From: Brachypodium distachyon | Taxonomy: Eukaryota > Streptophyta > Magnoliopsida > Poales > Poaceae | Length of the DNA stretch: 64,000 nt | NCBI RefSeq assembly: GCF_000005505.3 | Contig: NC_016135.3 | Location: 19,686,613-19,750,612 of the forward strand | Direction of reading: 5' to 3' | Shown here: one piece after another, positions 55,277-64,000 of the stretch | Layout: the number at the start of each line of letters is the position of its first letter | Numbering within the stretch: position 1 is the stretch's first letter | Notes under the pieces: model-generated | What the model saw: the letters and a program-made list of their open reading frames with translations, nothing else | Told to the model about the DNA's origin: nothing | Database searches by the model: none | Made by a program: the position numbers and the translations under genes

Positions 55277-56668
55277 GGTGTCGAGTCGAGAGTCGAGAGT
55301 CCAGAGTCCAGAGCAGAGCTTCGATCGGCTATGCTGCATGCCGAGGGCAATGGAGTTCTGGAGAGTGCAGAGACACGATTACCTTATCCTTTTGCTCCAC
55401 CGTGGGCCGTGGCGTCAGTGATGTGTGGTTCTGGATTGCTCTTGCGTGTTCGATCTACGTGCGTGACAGTTGCTGAACCACACACACCCTGCTCTCCAAT
55501 GCCTGACGAGCTTTATTCGAGAGAGATAAAAGGCCGAACAGCAGCCTGACCCAGCCCAATTCATGTCAACCTTATGATTTAGGAAGAAGCTAAGCGTGCC
55601 ATTTTTTAGATCAATCGTCTACGACGAGAGTTCAACTCCTTCATGATCCTGACCCCTGACTCCCTGAGCATCCACCAGGACATGTCAAAATTGGAGGACA
55701 GAATGCACGGTCAGGACCGATCTCGATCGATTCCGGTCCCTGACACTTCACGAACGAGTACCGTCGAAAACATAGGGGGCAGACTGGCAGATCCAGGATC
55801 CAGCTGCGCTTGCCCCGTGCCTGCAAACACATGGAAAACGCACGCGCTTCCGCCGTCGTGTCGACCCAGTGGGCATCGTCTGCTCGCATCACCATCGGCT
55901 GCTCCGCACTACCACAGCCAGCCAGCTCTGGTTTTGCCATTCCGGCGCCTCGGTGCTCCTCTCCTTCCTTTTTAGAACCGGATATCTTTGGTGCTCATCG
56001 ATCTGGTTCTTCCTTTCTGCTTTTCGGCCTTCAGGAATGCTAACTCGTCACTTTTCAGGCGTGTGCGATAGACTGCCTCCATGGACGGCGTTTCCACGTG
56101 CGAGCAATCCCATATATCTCATCCACGCAGAGACCAACTAGCCCGAGCAAAAAAAAACACAATAATCTACACGAAATTTGCACCAACCAACAGTTCGAAG
56201 AAAAAAAAATCAATACCGTCGTTGCTAAAAAAGATCTCAATACAAAGTCGCAAGGGGCCTTAGGTTAACACGCCTTTTACTTTATGGACCCGCGGAATGG
56301 ATCGATATGTGCGATGTCATGTGCAACTAATGTGATGGTTGTATGGCCAATCCAAAGACCCGGATTGACGAAAACTCATCTGAAGTAAGAACCATAAAGT
56401 TTGGTTGCTGTTCACGTCGTTGCCTAACATCGTTTCCCACTGGGACTGGGGTGAATCAAATTGGTTGGACTAAACGTGCCTTTTTATACATTTTGTTTTA
56501 TTGCACATGCCTTTGCTAGCAAAGGACTAAACATGCCGGTATGTGAGTGCCTTACGTCGCATTGCGTATTCCATTGTAAACCTAAATTAATTACTGTGCT
56601 TGGTTCGATCAGAAAGTAAGTCGATTTTGAGCTAAGCTATAAAATTTCTAAAATAGTACTATAACCTA
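55277..56668. other. Upstream and intergenic region
   Basis: Starts with direct GAGTCGAGAGTCCAGAGT repeats (about 55280-55315) in the DUF177 5' region, then unique sequence. ORFs at 55641-56141 are overlapping frames without motifs. No gene is supported. Confidence 0.4.
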
Positions 56669-56750
56669 TTCCCTCTGTTCCTAAATTCTTGTCGTAGTTT
56701 TACTGCAAATCTGAACTAAAACCGTGACAATAATTTAGTAACGGGGTGAG
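56669..56750. mobile_element. Short Stowaway-like MITE
   Basis: 82 bases, TTCCCTCTGTTCCTAAATTCTTG with an inverted counterpart TAATTTAGTAACGGGGTGAG, flanked by TA. The ends have diverged. Confidence 0.6.
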
Positions 56751-57235
56751 TAGATTTTAATGCATTTTTGGGTAGTGGTTATATTTTGAGGGTTCGGAAA
56801 ATTAGAAAGGAAAAAAACATGGATGTTGGAAAAGGTACGGAGTTGTAGCCGTCAAATTTTACACATGACAGGAATAGTCATATTTTCTGTGAGTTTTTGT
56901 AGGTTCTCAATCTGTGATTCATGAAAGAGAAATCAAGTATTTTGCAAACCTTGAAGTGCAAAACAACCATAAATATCCGGGATAAATTTGGAGAGGTTCC
57001 AAAAAGAAATAAAACGTGGCATTGCATAATTAGCATAAACCTTGGAAGTGCAACGCATGATCTAGTAGGAAAAAATATTGACCGATGACCTTGACTTAGA
57101 TGTCTCTAAAACGTTGCATTGCAAAATTAACATATTATAAAGACTGTTACTTTATGGGTTTTGCTTTTGCTTTGCAGCTTTCGTACTCTGAACCTTAGAA
57201 AGCGGCCGTGAATATGTGAATGCTAAACTAAAGTA
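56751..57235. other. Intergenic
   Basis: AT-rich, no gene or repeat end recognised. Confidence 0.4.
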
Positions 57236-57350
57236 CTCCCTCTGTCCGGAATTACCTGTCGAAATATTACATGTATCTAGATACTTTTTACACATAGATA
57301 CATCCATATTTGGACAAATTTGAGACAAGTAATACCGGTCGTAGAGGGAG
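57236..57350. mobile_element. Stowaway MITE
   Basis: 115 bases, CTCCCTCTGTCCGGAATTACC / TAATACCGGTCGTAGAGGGAG, flanked by TA. Same family as 48850-48962. Confidence 0.88.
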
Positions 57351-58199
57351 TAGTTAAAATACAACAAATTTGTATACACATAAGTAAGTAGCACATCATC
57401 ATTTTTTAACAAAAAAGCATTTCTGCTTGGCTTAGTATATCACCATTCTCTTTGAATTATAAGCAGCATTAAGTGCCAAATTAACCTCGAGAAAAGAAGA
57501 AGAAGGAGAAAAATTCCTAAAAAGTCTCCTAGTAGACCGTGGATTTTGGTGTCCCAAGATTCTTACAAAGTTGGTGGCACGAAATTGTTAACAAGAGGAT
57601 ACTAAATACTAATATTGTATGAGAAATATTTGTTTTTGATTTTGAGATGTTACATTTGCTAGTGTGAAATTTAGCATACATCATTTTGAATTTTTGATAG
57701 GGTTTTAGGTTTTACACTTGATTCTTATCACATCTCAGCATATAGCATTTTAAGGGAGACAATTAGGCCTTGGTGTTTCACTCAATATTTTTGTTTGCTG
57801 CCGCAACTTCTATCTGACAGTTGCAGTCTTGGGTGATTTGTAACTAAAAGTTATTGTTTTCATTTTATTTTGATCGTTGTAGTTTTGAACTTATGATGTG
57901 GGCATGCCTTCTTGCTAGCAATAGGAGGCAAGACATGTTAAGTTTTCGTTAAGACGACAAGACTTTGATAAAGATTTACTATGTCAATATGTATCTTACG
58001 TGATATGAAGTTGGTATCGTTAGATTTGTTATCAAAAGTATTGACTAGTAGTTTCTTTTGTTACCAGAAGTATCGTTAGATTTGTTATCAGAAGTATTTA
58101 CTAGTAGTTGTGGTTTCATATCTGACATGTCAAGTTGAGTAATCATAATACACTTAGTTTGGTTCAACATGTTAATACAATACACACGAACAATGATCG
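57351..58199. other. UGT downstream region
   Basis: AT-rich, no gene. Contains a two-copy 56-base tandem repeat starting GTATCGTTAGATTTGTTATC at 58014 and 58070. Confidence 0.5.
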
Positions 58200-61100
58200 C
58201 TACAATGTGCTATACATCTGCATCGACAACCGGTAGTCCCTCTTAATTTCGCTCACGAAGGACTTGACTTTCCTCTGTGCCAAACACCTGGCTTCAGCAG
58301 CCAGGACTTTCTCCCTCAGCACGTCCATCTTCTCCTGCAAGTGTCTCCCTTCCTTGCCTTCCATGATCCTCTCGATGCAGCCCTTCACCTCGTCTCTGCT
58401 CATGCCGCGGAGCTTGATCCCGATCTCCCACACCCCGGTAATGTAGGCACAGTTGATGAACTGGTCGCCGGAGACGGGGCAGCACAGGAGGCGCACCCCG
58501 TGCTGGATGGCCTCGACGGTGGAGTTCCAGCCGCAGTGCGTGAGGTAGCAGCCGACGGACCCGTGCGTGAGCACCTCCTGCTGCGGCGCCCAGTCCACCA
58601 CCTTGCCCCGGCCGGCGGCGGCGACCCTCTCGGCGTAGCGGTCGGGGAGGCCGGCCCGCCAGGAAGGGTCCTTCTTGAGCGCCCACAAAAAGGGCCGGCC
58701 CGTGGCCTCCAGGCCCAGCGCGAGCTCGCGGACCTTCTCGGGCCCGATCGGCCCGACCCAGCTGCCGAACGAGACGTACACCACTGACCCCGCACGTTGC
58801 CTGTCCAGCCAGCTGACGCACGTCGAGTCTGCCTTCCACATGCTGATGCTGGAGCGCTGCTTCTTCGTGATGCACGGTTGTTGCGGCGGCAGGCTCGGTG
58901 CCACGGCCCCGTCGCCTAATTTGTTGCCCTCGGCGTCGGCCGCTAGCAACGGCCCCACGGGGAAAATCCGCGTTGGGTAGTGCAGCTGGCCGTCGTTTGT
59001 GGCGTCGACGGTAGTGCTGCCGGACTCGTCGGGGAAGGAATTGACGAGGAGCGAGCGGAAGCTCCTTGCGCGGTGCAAGGCCTGGCGCCAGAACGCGAAC
59101 CTCGACTTCTGGGTGGCCGAATCGCCTACGAGCCACGGCAGTTCGTCCGGCCGCAGTTCCACATTTCCCGGGAGGATCAGCTCCTGGCCGATCTCGTCGT
59201 CGTCGAGAGGGGTACCTACAGTTTGTATATGAATATAATCAACGGTTGGATAACAAAAAATTAATCCTCGATTATCTATCTACAGAGCTCCCGATGATAA
59301 AAGACACGTGCGTATGCACTCGTGCCGACACGGTGTGCGCTACACACTCTAGACCAGCCTAGACCAGCCTCTCGAAACGTACACAAACCCGTACGGGTTG
59401 AAGGTAGTAGTACAACTTTTGAGTTTGAGCCCACGTACCATCTCACCCGGTGTACGTGATTGGTGGTGTTTTAACCATGCACCCCCAAAGGGTCGAAGTC
59501 GAATCGTCCGACCGATCTACCAAAGGACCAAGTTGGCAAACGCAGTCAGATCGCTAGCTTCGTACGTATACTTGCTTCTCGATCCATCGACCGATTGACT
59601 GGTCAGGCCAAGTCGAAGTACGTGCACTTCCCGGCTTGCTGTGTTGCACGTACAGTACTCTGCTACTCCATAATCGGAAAGAGTACTTCTTTCCAGTTCT
59701 CTATATGGAAAAAGTTGCACCGTGCTGCACGTGCCACAAGGCCCCACGTACGTACGCTTTGGTGTCTGTTTCATACTTTCATGCAATAGCTCGTACGTGC
59801 CATGGCGAAGAAAAGGACATGGTTCCTTGTTGGAAGAAAAAAGAAGAAGCTTATGTTCCAAAGACCCGTGTGACCGTGGATCGATCCAGTCTCTAGCTAG
59901 AGCTCAGGCGGCCGGTGCATATAGACCTCCTTAAGATCTTTCGAAGACGACCCAAACCTTAATTAATTAGTCGTCATTATCCTTTCTGTATGCGAGTATG
60001 CGACGTACTGCATAATATCTCTGGCCCGATATTCTAATGCCCTCCCTAAGTAAAAGTACCCGGAGGAAACTGATAACGTGTCGACTGCCCATTCGCCATG
60101 GGAGAGGAGTCAACTTTCTCAGTTACCTCCTGGTCCAAAAATGATACACTTAAAGCTAGACCTCAGAAATAGTAATAAGGAATGTGGGGCTGGCCCCGGG
60201 ACAAGATGGATCAGATCCAGGGAGCACTTGGCTGGAGAGGGACCAGGGTAGAACGAATACGAAAGACGGGTCCCCGGCTTTCTTCACACGTCGGCAACAC
60301 ATGGCAAATCCAATCATGTCATCATCAATTCCCAAGCAACCGTATGTTCAGTACGTTGATGAAATAACTGATAGCAAAACGCCGGATCATGCAGCTCGTA
60401 CGTTATAAAGTTCGTACTGTGAACATGCCACTCGTGCTATATATACGTGCCAAAGACAAAAAAAACTTGTGTGCTTTACGTAGTACTCTCCGTTTCATAA
60501 TTTTTATCGAAATATTACATGTACGTAGACGTTTTTAGAAATAGATATATTAAAATGGTCAAAATTGAGACAAGAATTATGAAACGCAGTAAGTACTTTG
60601 CAGGGGCATGAAGAATGTTTTGAGATCATCACCGAACAAAGGCCGGCAGTCATGGTGGCATATTCAGTGTGTAAATATACATATATATAGATCAAGAATA
60701 TAGTTTGTTTGATTTCTCATGTTTTCCACTAGCTAGTAGATCACCGGCCATGCAAGTTTCTCCTCTATTGAGTAAAGTCTAATTCGTACGCAATTAATTA
60801 AAAGCACTCTTTTATCTCGTTAAGTTTAGATGATTGATAATGTCAGTGTGGTGGGTGGAGATTGGAGAAGTACTGGAGATAGATCTCAGAGACTTTTATC
60901 TGGGGAGGGCATCGTGGTGCTTCGAGTCTAGCTAGGATTTAGGATCATGCCTCCTGATACATCCTACGTGCGTATACTGACAGTTGTTGAAGACACCTAT
61001 TCAAAGGCCGGCATGTGATTAGTGCGTGTGGCTGTGTCGCCTGTGTGGTCTGCATGTCAACACGAAGCATATACACAAGATCCACACAAAGTACCTTAAA

Positions 61101-61737
61101 CTTTTGTTTTCCCGATCGCCAGGTCAACTCGTAACATGCATGTTACTAATACGTACTCCTAAGTGCTATACCGGTACACGCTCGGAACAAAGGAAACTGA
61201 GAGGCGCGCGCGTGCCATACCAGATTCTGAGATGAACCCCTTCTCCATGAACTCCGGGATGGCGGCCACGACGCGGTAGCTGGCGAGCATCGCGGGCCAG
61301 AACCCGGCCGCCGGCACGCCGCACCGCGCGGCCACGGGGACGGCCCACGATGCCAGCACGTCGACCACCACGCACGCGGCCCGGCGGCCCGTCGCGGCCC
61401 GCTCGCGCGCCAGCAGCCGCTCCAGGTGCGCGGGCATGTGGTGCTCCATGGCGTGCGCGAAGTCGGCGAACCCCGGGGGCTCGTCGCCGTCTTCAACCAC
61501 GACGCCGCTGGGGATGCACGTTAGGGCCACGCGGGCGCTTTCGTCGTCAGTGGTGCTACCATCGGAGTCGACGGTCATCGTCCCGGCGATGCGCCGGTAG
61601 ATGAAGTCCGGCACGGCGACCGTGGCATCGACGCCGTGCGCGGCGAGGGCGCGCGCCAGGTGCAGCATGGGCGTGACGTGGCCCTGCGCCGGGAACGGCA
61701 CGAGGAACACGGCGGGCCGGATAGCCTCGGCTCCCAT
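58200..61737 (-). CDS. UGT82A1: UDP-glycosyltransferase, UGT82A1 type
   Basis: Two exons on minus, 61221-61737 and 58200-59215, split in phase 1 by a 2005-base intron; 510 aa. The N-terminal acceptor half has PFPAQGHVTPMLHLARAL with the catalytic His in the GHVTP motif, and DLLASWAVPVA-like VVVDVLASWAVPVAARCGVP. The C-terminal half has SVVYVSFGSW and a full PSPG donor-binding box from WAPQQEVLTHGSVGCYLTHC through HCGWNST, ending SGDQ, whose final Gln favours UDP-glucose. The block LPWLVGDSATQKSRFAFW and VWEIGIKL fit UGT82A1 rather than other families (from memory). Family 1 UGTs glycosylate small acceptors in the cytosol; the acceptor cannot be told. TATA box (TATAAAA, minus) at 61842-61848. 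Start at 61737. Intact by inspection; the intron carries a Stowaway. Confidence 0.93.
60486..60593. mobile_element. Stowaway MITE in the UGT intron
   Basis: About 108 bases, CTCTCCGTTTCATAATTTTT / AATTATGAAACGCAGTAAG, next to TA. Core TCGAAATATTACATGTA shared with the copies at 48850 and 57236. The right tip has diverged. Confidence 0.8.
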
Positions 61738-61841
61738 GCCGTCAAAGTCTCGTACTGTCTATGGAATCGGCTATTCGAGTTTTGATCGTCTCTCCGTGGT
61801 CTGGAGCACTTTGGGCAGCACATACAGATACAGCCATGGGA

Positions 61842-61848
61842 TTTTATA
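61842..61848 (-). promoter_or_regulatory. TATA box of the UGT gene
   Basis: TATAAAA on minus, about 105 bases upstream of the ATG at 61737. Confidence 0.6.
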
Positions 61849-64000
61849 GTGGTGGACGCGGGTGGGCTTTGCTGATCCAGTTCCCTGCTGGCTCTGTCGC
61901 TTTCCATTTGTTTAGGCTCCACGTTTATTTCCCTCGGATCGGGGAGTTTATTTGGCCACTTGGGGAGCGAGTTAAATTTCATTCCGACTGGTGCCTGACT
62001 ACAGTCCAGCATCGTCCTAATTTACTGGAGCCTTGTGGATTTCGGGATAAAAAAGAAGGAAGCATGCATGAAGCTGTTCTACCGTTTCCATGCCGATTCC
62101 GTGTGATGATGTGTAAATTGAACATGTGTTTGTTTTTCTTGACTGAAATTAACCTTAAAAAATGACTGAAAATTAAACATGTGGCCGATTAGGAGAGTTT
62201 GTTTTTATTTTATTTTTTGACGTTAGTTGCTTGGAACTTCGCGTGAACTTTTGCGCGTCGCTGGAATGACCGCGCGCAGGCCCGATCGTCATTCATTGAA
62301 TTGAATTGCTTTCGTGCCAAAGGAGTCTTTTGCAACATAAGAAATTGACTGATTATTAAGCTATGAACGTCCAAACATGCACATGTGCATTGCTAGCTGG
62401 CTCAGATCACATGAACGATCCGTCGACCCCAGTTGGCCGCGATCAGTCAGATGCCATTCGCATGCCGACCCCCGTTGGTCGCGATCGAGTGCAACGTCTT
62501 GTAAGCATGAACGCACGATAATCCCGATAATCTGACGTGGTAAAGCATAAAGCACTCCGACGCATAGGACCACGGGTGAAAAACGTGACGACTTTTCAAT
62601 CCGTCGTGTGAGGATTTTTGTGATGTGTGAAGCATCACAAATGAATCCAAAGAGTGAATTTCACTTTAAACCTCCTCTAAAAATGTTTGTGACACTTTTC
62701 TCTTATTTAACAAAAGTTCTTTCGCTTTACCTCATTTTTTAAGATTGGTACCGTCTTATCCCTTTTCTTTCCTACTTATAAAGTTCTTAGTTGGTGGTCG
62801 TGAGCTTCTCCCTCACTCTGACAAGCGGGACCTTACAACAAGCAGCACCGAGCGTATCGTTTGGCCGTGTCTCCTGCCGGCCTCCAGCCTCCCCCAATGC
62901 CCCAATCCCCTTCCTACTGCTAGCTCTGATATCCAATCTCGTCAACCGGTTCAAAATTCAAATCCACCATGCAGCGCCGCCGGAGACCATCTCCCAACCC
63001 CTCGAGTATTGGTCTTCCCCTCCGCCTCCCGTCAATCTCAATCCCGACCGCCACACTCGCTCGTCGTCATCTGAACTGTGCGGAAACCACAGGAACGTAT
63101 CGCAGCCTGCCCCTTCTGTCACACCAACCCCATCTTTGCGCTCACTCCCAGTCGCTCGAACTGCATGGCGTCGGACACCGCGATGACGAACAACCTGCTT
63201 CCTATCTCGAGCCTAGCAGCCTCGAGCATCCGATCCAGACAAATCCGTCCAGTCGGCAGCACCGTCCCCACACCCTAACGCCATTGCCAACACCCCAACA
63301 CCACCAACAATCACGGAACTGGTTTTTTGTTGTGAACTGTCGAGGTGTGCTTCTGAAGAAGTGAGGCTCCTGCTAATTCATTTCTTCATAATACCGTTTT
63401 TCTTTGTGAAGTACTCAGGTTTTACACACAGTTTTCCTCCGTTAGAGGCACAGGCAAAGCACGACAATGGCTTAGCGGCTGGAGGATTGTCGAGCTTGAC
63501 AAGAACACACTAAGCCTGGAAGTCTGGAATCCATGGCCACATGGTGGCAGCATGTCGACCTCACCATCTCTATTGGTAATCAATCGATTAACTCTCACAC
63601 TTGTTAGTGCTATTTTATCAAAAAAAATTTGTTCATGCTATTGAAGTGCTTGAAGAAATGTCCGGTTGCATTCAGTTCTGCTTTTAAACATAAGCGAAGA
63701 TCTTTTAATCTTGGGTCGTACGATAGCACGAACAAGATGAGAGAACGTACATTAATAGGAGTTCTGCACTGTGTAAAGATGAGGAGAATGAGTAAGCACA
63801 GGCTTTTTATTACTCTGTTGTACAAATTTAGAATTAGAGTCGTGGAAAAAAAACTAGAGATAGAAGGAGATCTGTGAGCTGATACTTTAAATTGAAGCCG
63901 GTACCATTTCCTATTTTTCTGGCGGGTGTCGGGTATAATAGCATGTTGAACATATACACATGTATCTCGGTGAAGCAAGAGCTATTGATCTCAGCTTCGC
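61849..64000. other. Intergenic, no gene recognised
   Basis: Sequence to about 62740 is UGT upstream DNA; a 21-base phrase (CGACCCC.GTTGG.CGCGATC) occurs twice near 62422 and 62466. Bases 62745-63370 are C-rich and open in three overlapping frames (up to 131 codons), with Pro/Ser/His-rich translations typical of non-coding CT-rich DNA. They could be a 5' exon of a gene beyond the window, but nothing recognisable supports that. Confidence 0.4.

Noticed and set aside
58294..59136. 280-codon minus frame overlapping the UGT
   Set aside because: Arg-rich alternative frame; the PSPG box is in the other frame.
1..64000. tRNA, rRNA and microRNA genes
   Set aside because: I saw none by eye, but a covariance-model search (tRNAscan, Infernal) was not possible, so absence is not proven.

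Overview
The window is nuclear DNA of a grass, most likely a pooid (Brachypodium- or Triticeae-like). The reasons are spliced plant genes with GC-rich first exons, a cluster of Yellow Stripe-Like metal-phytosiderophore transporters, a grass-type wall-associated kinase, Stowaway MITEs with CTCCCTC termini and TA target duplications, and nested grass-type Gypsy (Tat-lineage) and LINE elements. I cannot name the species from the sequence alone. All splice models below were read by eye from GT/GC-AG junctions and reading-frame continuity; no alignment was run.

Layout. 1-1.9 kb: intergenic with a palindromic MITE. 1.9-4.25 kb (+): seven-exon RETICULATA-RELATED plastid protein. 5.2-8.3 kb (+): wall-associated kinase with an intact kinase exon but two frameshifts in the ectodomain. 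9.0-12.0 kb (-), 15.4-19.0 kb (+) and 49.8-53.1 kb (+): three complete six-exon YSL genes. The first two are divergent; the third was pushed away by the retroelement block. 19.9-46.6 kb (-): a serpin gene broken into three parts by a 5'-truncated LINE (about 44.05-45.93 kb) and a Gypsy LTR retrotransposon (20.149-43.671 kb, 5-bp duplication ATGAC). 53.9-55.3 kb (-): seven-exon DUF177/YceD-like plastid protein. 58.2-61.7 kb (-): two-exon UDP-glycosyltransferase of the UGT82A1 type. 61.7-64 kb: no gene recognised.

The large Gypsy element lies on the minus strand. It has LTRs of about 0.8 kb, a second (archaeal-type) RNase H remnant after the first, and a spliced antisense gene between integrase and 3' LTR. 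Its gag is interrupted by about 10.5 kb of mosaic sequence from further LTR elements: a second pol 3' half with intact aRNH and integrase, a second 'putative gypsy-type transposon' gene, LTR fragments in opposite orientations, and several tandem repeats.

Functionally, the intact host genes cover iron/metal-nicotianamine or phytosiderophore transport (three YSLs), plastid development and plastid rRNA accumulation (RER, DUF177), and small-molecule glycosylation (UGT). The kinase and serpin appear to be pseudogenes. The novelty is mostly structural: a serpin destroyed by two retroelements, a GC-divergent YSL trio with an invariant exon pattern, and two related antisense genes carried by Tat-type retrotransposons. 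I saw no clear evidence of a wholly new biochemical system.
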